A stretch of DNA of 35,000 nucleotides from contig RPFO01000038.1 of NCBI GenBank assembly GCA_009746045.1, positions 1,176,576 through 1,211,575 of the forward strand, written 5' to 3'. This document shows, piece after piece, positions 1 to 9,753 of this stretch; the stretch's first letter is position 1, and every line of letters begins with the position of its first letter. A program made the position numbers and the translations under genes. Source of the stretch: Mesostigma viride (taxonomy: Eukaryota > Streptophyta > Mesostigmatophyceae > Mesostigmatales > Mesostigmataceae). The notes under the pieces are model-generated. The model saw only the letters and a program-made list of their open reading frames with translations, was not told the DNA's origin and did no database searches.

Positions 1-52
1 CTCCATCCATCCATCGGGGTTAATCCTCCGTGACTCCCCATGCAACTATTCC
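1..52 (+). repeat. Truncated 3' end of R2-type retroelement (plus orientation)
   Basis: The segment reads CATCCATCGGGGTTAAT, then CTCCGTGACTCCCC. This is the reverse complement of the 3'-end sequence also seen near 16705-16755 and 20835-20872. The GATG tract, the TTAACCCC block and part of the terminal stem-loop are present; the outer half of the hairpin is lost. The family name R2 is my own label for this window and does not mean the rDNA-specific R2 element. Confidence 0.5.
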
Positions 53-267
53 TGGACGCGCATGGCGATCCAACATCATGGAAGAACTAGGGTAGCATTA
101 AAATTGGAAGATTTCGGTTGCATGCGACTCTTGCATGCGATACGTGTGTCACCGGCCCTACATGGCCGCAACTGCCTGCCAGCCGCCCAGCGCCCTTCGG
201 ACCCCTATACAGACTAGGGCGATGAGAACTGGTATATAGGCTTCTTTTCATCGATCAGGTGAAATTC

Positions 268-318
268 TCCGTGGCTCCCCAACGGGATCGCGTGTAATTA
301 ATGAATCAATTCATTAAT
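268..318 (+). repeat. R2-type 3' end with hairpin and AT tail
   Basis: CTCCGTGGCTCCCCAACGGGA is followed by GCGTG and an AATTAATGAATC-type AT-rich tail. This is the terminal stem-loop plus tail of the plus-oriented R2 elements. Only the last few tens of bases of the element are present, as expected for severe 5' truncation during target-primed reverse transcription. Confidence 0.55.
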
Positions 319-331
319 TTGCATCCTGTTA

Positions 332-454
332 TGAAGTGAGACAACTATGTTAATTAATTAATTAATTACACGTGACTGCGTCCCGTGAGCATAAATCCTC
401 AGTGGGAGGGGCATATGGGATGGAATGGATGAGGTAAGCTATCTAGGTCCTAGC
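332..454 (-). mobile_element. Very short 5'-truncated retroelement insertion with 13-bp TSD
   Basis: The direct repeat TTGCATCCTGTTA lies at 319-331 and 455-467 and flanks 123 bp. The insert carries a (TTAA)-type AT tail near 344-368, then ACACGTGACTGCGTCCCGTGAGC, a degenerate 3'-end block, and a GGGGCATATGGG block also found in the R1 elements. The tail lies toward the low-coordinate side, so the element reads on the minus strand. The exact 13-bp duplication makes an LINE-machinery insertion likely. Confidence 0.65.
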
Positions 455-499
455 TTGCATCCTGTTACCTTCCACAAAAGCCAAGCAAATGTTTACCAA

Positions 500-1890
500 T
501 CAGCGCCCTTTTCTCCACCCCTCAATGACATCATGTCCAGCACGAGATGTGCATAACCGTGTCATGTGAGCACATTGCTAACCAGCTCGGCATCAAAGCC
601 TACCATTTGTGGCACTTGTGTCAACCATCCACAGAGCACACGCCTACGCTACGCAGGCAAAGAGAGGAGGACCCCTGCCGCTGGCACAAGAGAATAGTCT
701 GTGTCACCCGGCAAGTAAGCGTCCTGACCCGCCAATAGCCCCTGCAGTCCCACTAACGAAAACAGCCAGAAAGCAGCCATGCACGCGCTGCTTAGCCCAT
801 GGCAGCCCTGGTTCTGAACCAGGGGGTGGTGTTCTGCACCGGCTGGCAGCCACCAATGATCATGCTCATCGAATAGCAAGTACTGCAATGCGAGTAACAT
901 CACGCAGCAACCACTTCCGCTGGCCCTTGTCTGATGCAAAGGGAGATAAGAAAAGCACGCCGCCTTCGGGCCTCCAATTCGTGCTCTAGAAGGCCCATCT
1001 CCTGGATGACCAAACCCCGCCCATGGCTTCTACCCTGCCACCACAAGAGGCGCGAGTGACCCATTCTTACTGCGAAGCACGGTACCACAGGGCAGCCGCC
1101 GATGATTGCCTCGCCGAGACAATGGCCAATGAAACACAACCATTCAGGCAGGTGTGCACGGAACTCCCTGCTGGGTCCTATCCTACGGCACACGCTGGCA
1201 GGGGCGCCTTTCCAGTGATTCCAAGTTTCCAGCCTTCCGATGGTGTTCCCAAGACCTGGCTATTGAACAAGGCCGCTCCATCTGCCTATTATTAAAGTGC
1301 GCAGGCAAGCGCTTGCAAGCAAATGACACCATCCATGTCGTTTCCCCACCCCAACGCCCACCCAAGGAGCATCAGCCCATCAAGCCAGACACCCTGGCTA
1401 GCAAACAGCAGGGCCCCGCACCGCAGTGCATCCCCTAATCAACTGGTCAGCATCAGCTGTGGGTGTCGAGCGCCAACCAGGCACCGAGACTCGGGTGCTG
1501 CCAGCTCTCTACTGCACAACGTTATTTCCATTGGGGCTGTTCAGCATTGCAATTCGATGGTTTGGGCAAAGAACCGGAGACTGACACCCAGGGCCGAGCA
1601 GGTCTCCCACACTGACCGGCACACCTGCCTGCGGGGTGGCAGGTGCGGCCCCCATCCCCCACGTAGCCACCGCAGCGCTCACACAGGCATTGCCCGAGAT
1701 GCATTGCACGGTCATCTCACGTGACACATGCCCACCGATAACTGCCCCTCCCACAGCCCCAAAAGATTTAGTGGACATGACCCGCACATAAACCCCCAAC
1801 TGTAGTCAATGTGCCTCGCAGTACACCACCCACAAGCGCGGACAACCTGCTTGCGCCCCCCCACACGGGCATCCACGAGAACGGAGTAAC
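500..1890. other. Unassigned region, no gene recognised
   Basis: This is mixed-composition DNA downstream of the kinase gene. Short open frames exist on both strands (for example 609-989 and 1323-1724 on plus, 900-1193 on minus). None shows a recognisable domain, a convincing splice-linked partner or clear coding periodicity. It could hold the 3' untranslated part of the kinase transcript and an unrecognised intron-rich gene. Confidence 0.4.
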
Positions 1891-1893
1891 CCG

Positions 1894-1935
1894 CCCCCCC
1901 CCCCCCCCCCCTCTCCCTCTCCCTCTCCCTCTCCC
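1894..1935. repeat. C18 homopolymer followed by (TCTCCC)n
   Basis: A run of 18 C is followed by about four TCTCCC units. It lies about 110 bp beyond the kinase stop codon, so if transcribed the kinase mRNA would carry a G18 tract and purine-rich hexamers in its 3' untranslated region. Homopolymer length may be unreliable in an assembly. Confidence 0.85.
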
Positions 1936-2045
1936 GCCTCCCCGAAGGGGCCATCCTAGCAAAGCCTAGCACTTGCAGCTCCCACGCAGGCATGCGACAC
2001 ATTCCCCCCACAACCTTGCGGCCCACCCCCCCACCGCCCCGCCTC

Positions 2046-5000
2046 CTAGCGCCCCATGGCGACATGCGCCCTGCCGTCCCCCACGTCCACGTGGCCATTC
2101 TCCACGCCGTCACCAAAGTGGGGCCGGAATATCTCGCTGGGCGGACGCAGCTGGCCCCCCGGCCCCACCGGGCTGATCACATCCTCCATCCCGCCACCGC
2201 CGCCACCGCCTCCCACTGACGTGCTGACCCGCTTCTGCAACGTGATACCGCTGTTGCCCGCACTAGCGCCACGCGCCGCTGACAATGATGTCTCGCCGCC
2301 CACACCCGCGCCGGCCCGCGCGAAATCCACCCCATCGCCGGCATTACTGGCCCTTGGCCGCCCCCCGCCCCCATCGAGGCTCGTGAGCGGCTCCCTGGCC
2401 CCCGCCGCCTGGGAGCTGTCAGGATCATCGGGCCGTAAGATGCTGGCTCGCATGAACAAGCCGTGATTCGGCGCGCACTGGAAGTACGTGATCCCGTCCA
2501 CACTCCCGTCGTTCTTGCCCTCCGGCTTGTCCAACTCGATGCCCACCCAGTTACCAGGGGAGAAGGCTACGGGGCCGTAGTAGTGAATGATCCCCTCCAG
2601 CCGCCGGCGACGGCCCAGCAAAACCTTATCCCCCAGCTCAAACGCGGGCGCCTTGCCCGCGATGTTGTCGGCCGCGCTGCGGTCCCCCTTGTCGCCGACC
2701 TGCGCCAAATTGGGGGCAAACGGCAGCAGCACCTGGCCCAGCTCGTTCAGCCTCCGCTGGTGGTGCAGCCGCTGGCACAACTCGAGCACGTTGGAAAGCA
2801 TGGCCACGCGCGCACGCAGCGACGAGACGACGTCATCCGCAGAGAGGCTCAGGGTGGAGCCCGGCGCGGGGGCGGAGCCAGCATTAGTGGCAGCATTAAC
2901 AGCCGAGGCCGCGGCCATCGCACTCGCACCGCCCGCCGTGCTGGTTCTGCGCAGAGTGCTCCCGCCACCCGCGGAGGAGGACGATGCCTCCCCTCCCGCT
3001 GCCCGGCCAAACGCCTCCGCCGCATCCCTAGCACCCGACGCGCTAATGCTGGCACGCGGGGAAGCCGGGTTGGAACCCGCGCGAGGGCTACTACTGCCCG
3101 ACGCAGCGGAGGCCCCCCCCCGGTCCACCGGCTTGCCGATGCCCACCTTGAGCCCTGTGTCTGCGCCCGCGGTGCTAGAGGGGGGGGAGGGTGCTGAGGT
3201 GGGCCGGTCGAGGGCTGACCCGGCCCCACTTACACTGGCCCGGCGCGTCGTCGCCCCTGGCCCCTCGGATGATTTGAGCGACGAGACCGGGTTGCTGCTA
3301 CCGCTCTTGCCTGCGGCACCGGCACCCGCTGACAACGCCGCGCCCGACGGTGCCTCCTTGCTGATGCTGTTGCGCAACACACGACGACTAGCGTCCGCAA
3401 CTGCCGCAACCGCGTCCCTCCCTGCGGAGGCGGTCGCGGAGGATGCCGACTTGGCGGCGGCGGCGGTGGCATCGCTGCCGGCACGCCCGAGGGGACTCTT
3501 GTCCCTCACGCGCCCCAACGGGCTCTTGTCGCGCACACGTTCCACGGGCCTGCCCTCGCGGGAACTGCCGCCACCCGCCCCCTCGCCCCCTGTCCACGCG
3601 TTCCGTGTCATCGACGCCGAGCGGCCCCGCACGTTCGGCCCGCCGGCCCCACCCGGCCCGTCCGAGCTGGCATTCAGCCCGCCGCGCACGGGGCTGCGAC
3701 CTCGCACGGTCGACGTGGACCGCACGGGCGCAGCCTCCCGCGACGACTCGTTGAACGACGACCGCCGCAACCGGTTGGCGCTAGTGCTGGCCGCCGTGCC
3801 CTCGCTCGCGTTTCTGGCGTCGGCGTCCGCGTCGTCCTTGGACACGCGTGCGGCGTTGTAGACAGCCTTCTTGGCCTCCTGGCGACCCAGCGCCTCGCTC
3901 GCGCGCCGCTCCTTCTCCAGCCGGCGCGCCTCCGCCGCCTTCTGCGCCGCCTCCAGCTTCTCCGCGGCCACTGCCGCCGCACGCTCCCTCTCCTTTGCCA
4001 GCTCTCTCTCCCGCGCCTCCCTCGCGGCGCGGTCCCTCTCGGCCTTCTCGCGCTCCGCCTTCTCCTTCTCCTCGCGCCGCGCCTGCCAGTCGCGCTGCCG
4101 CTTGCGCTGCAGCTCGTCGACCGCCGACGCGTCCGCCGCGTCCTTCCCTGCGTCCTTCCCCGCGTCCCGCCCTGCACCGCTCACGCTGCTCCGGTTGGTG
4201 CGCGATGGCGGCGGCGAGGGCGAGCGCGCGGTGTTGCGGAGCGACGTCGTGCGGGCGATGCGAGACTCGGGGGCGGGCGAGACCGACCGGGTGCGTGTGC
4301 TGGCAGAACGTTCACCGCGCGAAGGGGAGCGTGCCCTCGCGTCCGCCGCCCCACCGCTGCCATCCCCGGTGTCGTCGCTCCCGCTGCCCGGTGCGCCGGA
4401 GCCCTTGCCCGAGGACAGCTTGGCGGCGCCGCTGCCCATCGTGGCAAGGGACCCTGACCGCTTGGGCGCCTCGCGGGCGGTCGGCGAGGGGGGCGACTTG
4501 GAGGGGAAGGCAGTCGGTTTGGGGGCGTCGTCGATCGCGGTCAGGTAGTCGGCGCGGGCACGCGCGCGCTCCACGAATTCCGCCAGGTAGGGCTCGGCGA
4601 GCAGCTCCTTTGCGGTCGGCCGGTCCTCCGGCGCCTTGCGTAGCATGCTCTTGATGATGGAGCGCCACTCGGGCGAGTAGTGGCTGGGCAGCGCCGCGAT
4701 GGACGCGCGCTTGATCTTGTTGATCAGGCCGTCCATGTTGAACGCCGTGAAGGCGGGCTTGAGTGCCGTCAGCTCATACATGATGCACCCAAGGGACCAG
4801 ATGTCGGACTTGAGCCCGTACGGCTTGCTGGCCAGCAGCTCGGGGCACATGTAGTTGGGCGTGCCGACGACCGAGTGGGTCACGTCATCGGGCGAGCCGA
4901 GCACCTGCGCGAGGCCGAAGTCGCCCAGCTTGACCTCGCCGTCCGAGGTGAGGAACACGTTAGAGGACTTGAGGTCGCGGTGGAGCACGTTGTGGTCGTG

Positions 5001-5474
5001 GAGGTACTCGAGCGCGAGCAGGAGCTGCGTGAACCACACGATGAGCTGCTCCTCGTGGAAGTAGCGGCCCTCGGAGCTGCGCAGTACGCTGCCTAGGTCG
5101 CCGCCCTGGCAGTAGCCCGTCACGATGCACACGTAGCAGCCCTTCTCGACCCACGAGTCCTTGAAGGAGACGATGTGGGGATGCCGCATCGCGCCGAGCA
5201 GCTCCATCTCCAGCCGAGCGGCACGGCGCGTGCGCTCGCTCTGGCGGGCCAGGCGGATTTTCTTGAGCACGTATTTGACGCCGTCGACCTTGTTTCGGAC
5301 AACAATTGCGGATCCGAAGGCACCTTTCCCCACCTGTTCTTGAATCTCGTACTCCTCCATCCGGGACTCGGTCCGGCTGATAGGCGAGCTAGCTCCATCG
5401 AGTGAGGTGTCGGGCTCCATGTCGACATCCTCATCCGCGTTCCCCGGGTCATGATCCTCATCCTCCTGAGTCAT
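2046..5474 (-). CDS. NEK-family Ser/Thr kinase with C-terminal CAP-Gly domain
   Basis: Intronless reading frame of 1,142 codons. The open frame runs three codons further up to a GTG at 5483, but I place the start at the ATG at 5472-5474, in good context (GCAGCC before ATG). The kinase domain covers about residues 42-300. It has a Gly-rich loop GKGAFG (49-54), the ATP-binding Lys in YVLKKIRLAR (K71), the catalytic HRDLKSSN (165-172), DFG (185-187) and an activation segment VVGTPNYMCPE (to 212). These motifs match plant NIMA-related (NEK) kinases closely. A Ser/Pro/Arg-rich disordered stretch follows, with a long charged coiled coil at about 452-547 (KEKAEREKAERDRAAREARE). Residues about 946-1015 form a CAP-Gly domain with the signature GKNDGSV and NHGLFMR. 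CAP-Gly domains bind microtubule plus ends or tubulin/EB tails, and NEKs act on microtubules and cilia, so a microtubule-associated kinase is inferred. The C-terminal ~125 residues are low complexity, with a Gly run. The stop is TAG. A same-strand repeat VRDKSPLGR occurs twice in tandem in the linker. Confidence 0.9.
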   Translation of the reverse strand: MTQEDEDHDPGNADEDVDMEPDTSLDGASSPISRTESRMEEYEIQEQVGKGAFGSAIVVRNKVDGVKYVLKKIRLARQSERTRRAARLEMELLGAMRHPHIVSFKDSWVEKGCYVCIVTGYCQGGDLGSVLRSSEGRYFHEEQLIVWFTQLLLALEYLHDHNVLHRDLKSSNVFLTSDGEVKLGDFGLAQVLGSPDDVTHSVVGTPNYMCPELLASKPYGLKSDIWSLGCIMYELTALKPAFTAFNMDGLINKIKRASIAALPSHYSPEWRSIIKSMLRKAPEDRPTAKELLAEPYLAEFVERARARADYLTAIDDAPKPTAFPSKSPPSPTAREAPKRSGSLATMGSGAAKLSSGKGSGAPGSGSDDTGDGSGGAADARARSPSRGERSASTRTRSVSPAPESRIARTTSLRNTARSPSPPPSRTNRSSVSGAGRDAGKDAGKDAADASAVDELQRKRQRDWQARREEKEKAEREKAERDRAAREARERELAKERERAAAVAAEKLEAAQKAAEARRLEKERRASEALGRQEAKKAVYNAARVSKDDADADARNASEGTAASTSANRLRRSSFNESSREAAPVRSTSTVRGRSPVRGGLNASSDGPGGAGGPNVRGRSASMTRNAWTGGEGAGGGSSREGRPVERVRDKSPLGRVRDKSPLGRAGSDATAAAAKSASSATASAGRDAVAAVADASRRVLRNSISKEAPSGAALSAGAGAAGKSGSSNPVSSLKSSEGPGATTRRASVSGAGSALDRPTSAPSPPSSTAGADTGLKVGIGKPVDRGGASAASGSSSPRAGSNPASPRASISASGARDAAEAFGRAAGGEASSSSAGGGSTLRRTSTAGGASAMAAASAVNAATNAGSAPAPGSTLSLSADDVVSSLRARVAMLSNVLELCQRLHHQRRLNELGQVLLPFAPNLAQVGDKGDRSAADNIAGKAPAFELGDKVLLGRRRRLEGIIHYYGPVAFSPGNWVGIELDKPEGKNDGSVDGITYFQCAPNHGLFMRASILRPDDPDSSQAAGAREPLTSLDGGGGRPRASNAGDGVDFARAGAGVGGETSLSAARGASAGNSGITLQKRVSTSVGGGGGGGGMEDVISPVGPGGQLRPPSEIFRPHFGDGVENGHVDVGDGRAHVAMGR

Positions 5475-5900
5475 GGCTGCCACCGTTTACCTAGCCGGAT
5501 CCCGTCATACGCAAACAATGTGCGCAGGTATTCGCCTCGCCATCCCCGGCAGCCAAGGCACATGTAATTCCATCTAGACCGGGCATTACACTACATTACT
5601 AATTCACACCTACGTTCGCACGCACTCGTCTGGGCGACATGTTACTACACACCTTACCGTGGGTGTAAGGTGTACTGGCTCGCCATCGCTTGGTGGGAAC
5701 AGATGTCACCTGCATCTCGTGTCATTGCGACGTCTGGCCATGAGTTCAGAACCGACGCGCGAAGGTAAGTCAATCTTGCACGGACAGTTCTACACCTTGC
5801 TCTAAACTATAGAGCAGTGACGAAACCTGGAACGCCTTCGCCCCTCCCGTTCAGTTCAGCTCAGTATATTCCCACGTCCGTCCGGGACCGCTCACGTCAC
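5475..5900. other. Region upstream of the kinase gene
   Basis: This should hold the promoter and 5' untranslated region of the minus-strand kinase. I see no clear TATA box. A duplicated TGTAAGGTGTA/ACACCTTAC-like motif sits near 5648-5672 (ACACCTTACC then GTGTAAGGTGT), forming a short hairpin. No other gene is supported here. Confidence 0.35.
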
Positions 5901-5909
5901 GACGTCCCT

Positions 5910-6010
5910 CCTCGTACAGAACAAATTTTCCAGATAAATAGGTGTACGTTTATTCCAAATATAACCAGTATTAACCAATCATGGGCAGCCAGAATTTGTT
6001 CTGTACGAGG
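5910..6010. repeat. 18-bp perfect inverted repeat, 65-bp spacer
   Basis: CCTCGTACAGAACAAATT at 5910-5927 is matched exactly by its reverse complement at 5993-6010. The AT-rich spacer holds TTTATTCC and TAACCAGTATTAACC. No obvious target-site duplication borders the outer ends. It could be a small fold-back element or a cruciform-forming regulatory site between the kinase and the repeat-rich region. Confidence 0.8.
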
Positions 6011-6028
6011 TACATACTGATTGTGCGG

Positions 6029-6082
6029 CGTGGGCAACATCAACAACAACAACAACCAACAACAACAAAAACAACAGAACAA
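6029..6082 (+). repeat. CAA-rich low-complexity tract
   Basis: Imperfect CAA/AACAAC repeats run across about 50 bp. The plus strand is a purine-poor, unstructured sequence of the kind often found in leaders, but no gene can be attached to it. Confidence 0.7.
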
Positions 6083-6085
6083 GTC

Positions 6086-6800
6086 CGACCAGCCCACGGA
6101 AACAGCCGCCAAAAACTTGCCATTTTTTCGCAGCCCGTACAGCGTGTCAAGCCCGGCGCGTGCACGGCCCTGTTCCGGCGCATACCACTTTTGGCCGAAA
6201 GTCCAAGGAAAGTCCGCCGAATTTCGCCGGAGCGTCCAACAATTCGACCGAAAAAAACCCGAGTGTGAAAACCCTGTAAATATATGTACCCATTTCCCCG
6301 AAAATTGCCAAACCGACGCGACGCGCCGGTTGCCTTTGGCGATTGCGCCAGCACTTCCCGCTCAAAAGTCAAATCCCTGCTGGCTCTGCGTCGCACCACA
6401 CACTGGCGAGCGGCGACTGCTGGCTCCGACGCTCGAAAAGGACGGACAGTGTTTTCAGTTTTAACTTTTAAGGACAGTCTTTGTGCCCGGAATAATAATG
6501 GCATTTATGACGTTTAAACTTGCGGCAGCTTGCCGTTGGCTTGCCGGCCTTCTTTTTCGTTTTTACATGTTTCAGGCGAAATCAGGCGAAATGGTTTTTT
6601 TTATTTCATGAAATTTAATTACGCTTTCTTGTGCCAGTGCCGGAGGCCTGCGGTGTCAGACCCCGAGACCCGACGACCGGAAGAGACCAGAAGCCTCCCC
6701 AGTGGCTCAGTCCCCAGTCCCCAGTCCCCCCGAAGCCGGGAATTGTGACGTGGCAGTTTGGGGGAATTAGCAAGTGGCACCGGGGGGCGGAGGAAGGGGA
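6086..6800. other. Unassigned stretch before the satellite
   Basis: An open frame of 154 codons exists on the minus strand (6040-6504), and shorter ones on plus. None has a recognisable motif. Composition changes to AT-rich near 6580-6620. I see no gene that I can support. Confidence 0.35.
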
Positions 6801-6810
6801 GTGAGAAATC

Positions 6811-7164
6811 GGCGCGCCGGGAACTACCCCGAGTGAGACAACGAAGCGCTGGGAACTAATATCTGTCTCACTAGAGTGAGACAACGACGCGCTGGGAACT
6901 AATATCTGTCTCACTCAAGTGAGACAACGGCGCGCTGGGAACTAATATCTGTCTCACTTGAGTGAGACAACGACGCGCTGGAAACTACCCGTTGTCTCAC
7001 TCAAGTGAGACAACGACGCGCTGGGAACTAATATCTGTCTCACTAGAGTGAGACAACGACGCGCTGGGAACTAATATCTGTCTCACTTGAGTGAGACAAC
7101 GACGCGCTGGAAACTACCCGTTGTCTCACTAGAGTGAGACAACGACGCGCTGGGAACTAATATC
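6811..7164 (+). repeat. 43-bp satellite of hairpin-bounded monomers, left block
   Basis: Each 39-bp monomer starts GTGAGACA and ends TGTCTCAC, an 8-bp perfect terminal inverted repeat, and is joined to the next by a 4-nt linker (TAGA, TTGA or TCAA). Two monomer types alternate. Type A has core CGCTGGGAACTAATATC. Type B has core CGCTGGAAACTACCCGT, and its inverted repeat extends to 10 bp (GTGAGACAAC/GTTGTCTCAC). The block ends exactly where the LTR-like unit begins. Confidence 0.9.
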
Positions 7165-8616
7165 TGTCACGTCCGTGATCATTTACGTCCGTGCACTCAA
7201 GAAGTTACGCGATTGCCGTAATCGGAATCGTTACGTCCGACGTTTGGTTGGTTCCGATTCAGTATAGGCCGCAGGCTTTGTTCCTTGGGCCGGTGTGGAG
7301 CGCCGCGCCGGAAAGACCTGAATTTCTAGAGTGACAGTCTTAGGTGACCTGACTTAGGTTTAGGCGCAAGACTTTGGGGCGCAAAGCCTTGGTGGCTTGC
7401 GCAATATTCCGGTGCGTGACATTTGGCAGTTACGAATCTTTTGTATTGTCCAGACGGAATGATGTTCAGTCCATCGGACAAAGTTAGATACGCAGATCGT
7501 AGTGTGCGGTGTGCTGGCTCGCACGTGGCTGTCGAACAGACTTGCTAAGCATTTTGCTGGCAGTCTAACTGCACGTCAGGCGGCTTGCTGGCAAATGCGA
7601 CAGCGCATGGATGCCGGGATTTTTGGAGGTATTTAGGAGCACGGCAGCGGCCATGGTGGTCGTTGTTTGCTCGTTACTCTCCCTCACAACTAGTTTGTTG
7701 TCTTCATGGGGTTAAACTTCTCGAACAGCCCGGAGCAGCCCCCGTGAGTGGTTGCATGTCGTTGCCATGACGATGGTTGATAAGATTGACAATGGTTTGA
7801 TCCGGTTGGGATGTTGTTGGCATTGTGGACGAGAAACGTTCTGCTGACCCGGGAACAGTCCCGGGAAAGGGCCGGTTCGTCGTTGGCCAGTGTGCCAGTA
7901 ACTGGGACATGAGCGCAGAGTCACACAGTTGATATAGATTATGACGTAAGTAAACACTGTTGCGCCACAGTGGCGTCATGGTCGGTCTGTGGTGATTTCG
8001 ATGGGTCTCAAGGATATGTAGTTACTCTTACAGTTGCGGCAGCACAACTCGGCATTCATTGTAATTTGTCAAATGTTATGGAATGAATGGTTTGGGCATT
8101 GCTTTCATCATAAAGCATTATTGCAATCTTCATAATATAAATATCGGCTGGCTGCGCTGCCTGTCATGAAGGTGGTGGTGCCGTCAAGGACCACACCTAT
8201 CATTTCCACTTTATTTAAACGAGCGAACAACCCTTGGCGGGTTCAGTTCGGCCAGCCCGAGCCGGAGGTATACCCAAGGTGCTTGCAGGGTCGAGCACTT
8301 GGAAGAGGATTAAGCTTATCCTGTAAAAAGCTATGAAGCGGATTAGGCTTATCCTTGAAAAAGCCATGAAGAGGATTATGCTTATCCTTGAAAAAGCACT
8401 GAAGAGGTTATTGCTTAGCCTATTTGAAAAGCATGTGTGGTCCTGTCGTGGGAATTTTTTTTCCCTATGTGATCCTCTTTTTGACTTTTTTGGCTCTTCA
8501 TTTTTTCGAGCTAAAAAGTGGGGGGGAATATAGTGGATCACACACAAGAGTACTCTATTGCTATGGATATGCCTTCCAAGTGATAGGCTAGGATATAATG
8601 GCACGTAAACGCGACA
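7165..8616. mobile_element. LTR-like unit A (TGTC...GACA), tandem with unit B
   Basis: The unit begins TGTCACGTCC and ends AACGCGACA. The target TATC stands immediately before it (7161-7164), and again directly after unit B (9754-9757), so A and B together behave as one insertion into the satellite with a 4-bp TSD. The first 527 bp (7165-7691) and last 89 bp (8528-8616) are almost identical to unit B. The middle 836 bp is only loosely similar and contains a 33-bp tandem repeat that B lacks. An AATATAAATAT motif near 8135 could be a TATA element. No integrase, protease or RT frame is visible. It may be an LTR or a non-autonomous element with short inverted ends (TGTCACGT versus TGTCGCGT). Confidence 0.7.
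8303..8434 (+). repeat. 33-bp tandem repeat, about four copies, in core of unit A
   Basis: Units read AAGAGGATTATGCTTATCC followed by TTGAAAAAGCCATG, starting at 8303, 8336, 8369 and 8402. The last is the most diverged. Because the period is a multiple of three it gives an open frame of 11-residue repeats (MKRIRLILEKA-like) at 8333-8533. I regard that frame as a by-product of the repeat. Unit B has no such repeat. Confidence 0.8.
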
Positions 8617-8618
8617 GC

Positions 8619-9753
8619 TGTCACGTCCGTGATCATTTACGTCCGTGCACTCAAGAAGTTACGCGGTTGCCGTAATCGGAATCGTTACCGACGTTTGGTT
8701 GGTTCCGATTCAGTAGGCCGCAGGCTTTGTTCCTTGGGCCGGTGTGGAGCGCCGCGCCGGAAAGGCCTGAATTTCTAGAGTGACAGTCTTAGGTGACCTG
8801 ACTTAGGTTCAGGCACAAGACTTTGGGGCGCAAAGCCTTGGTGGCTTGCGCAATATTCCGGTGCGTGACATTTGGCAGTTACGAATCTTTTGTATTGTCC
8901 AGACGGAATGATGTTCAGTCCATCGGACAAAGTTAGATACGCAGATCGTAGTGTGCGGTGTGCTGGCTCGCACGTGGCTGTCGAACAGACTTGCTAAGCA
9001 TTTTGCTGGTAGTCTAACTGCACGTCAGGCGGCTTGCTGGCAAATGCGACAGCGCATGGATGCCGGGATTTTTGGAGGTATTTAGGAGCACGGCAGCGGC
9101 CATGGTGGTCGTTGTTTGCTCGTTACTCTCCCTCACAACTTGGTGTTGTCGTCAAGGGGTTTAATAGTGGAACAATCCGGAGCAGCCCCCGAGAGTGGTT
9201 GCAATGAGTAATTGTCATGAGATTGGTTGACGGAAGTGATAACTGTTTGGTTTCGTCAAGATGATGTGTGTATTGTGGGCGAGACTCGGGAAGGAACCCG
9301 GTCGTCGTTGGCCAGTGAGCCATAGCTGGGGTAAGCGGGATAGGTAGACAGGATAGGGGGCGCTAAAGGACACTGCCAGCCGTAAGCCAAGCGGAGCAGT
9401 GTGGCGTCACCCGAGGCCTGCTAGGTTATCAAGAACCGCTTAGCCTTATTTGGACAGTGACGCACAAGTACGACATTATACGACTAGACAACACTTGTAT
9501 TCTTGTCGATGTCTTTTGAAATTAAATGTGAATGGTTTGGTTGCTTTCCAAATATATAAAGCATCATGGTTTTATTCTACACCTGGCTGGCTACGGAATT
9601 GCCTGTCATGAGGTCGGCGGCCAAGTATGTCCGTGACCTGCATCTCACACTGGATTTTAACGTTATATAGTGGATCACACACAAGAGTACTCTATTGCTA
9701 TGGATATGCCTTCCAAGTGATAGGCTAGGATATAATGGCACGCAAACGCGACA
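8619..9753. mobile_element. LTR-like unit B, adjacent to unit A
   Basis: Starts TGTCACGTCC two bases (GC) after unit A and ends ACGCGACA, followed by TATCTGTCTCAC, which restores the satellite. The first 522 bp match unit A with about six substitutions and two small indels. The last 89 bp match with one substitution. The core (9141-9664, 524 bp) is collinear with A's core but strongly diverged. A TATATAAAG motif occurs near 9552. No coding domain is recognisable. The GC between A and B makes the junction a near-palindrome (GACAGCTGTC), as in joined LTR ends. Confidence 0.7.

Noticed and set aside
2587-3861. Plus-strand frame of 424 codons opposite the kinase
   Set aside because: Shadow of the GC-rich, Ala/Ser-rich linker of the kinase gene on the other strand; no domain of its own.
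5475-5483. Kinase start at GTG 5483
   Set aside because: A non-ATG start is unnecessary; an ATG in good context lies three codons downstream at 5472-5474.
8333-8533. 66-codon ORF with MKRIRLILEKA repeats as a peptide gene
   Set aside because: It follows a 33-bp tandem repeat confined to the core of unit A and is absent from unit B; no start context or homologue supports it.
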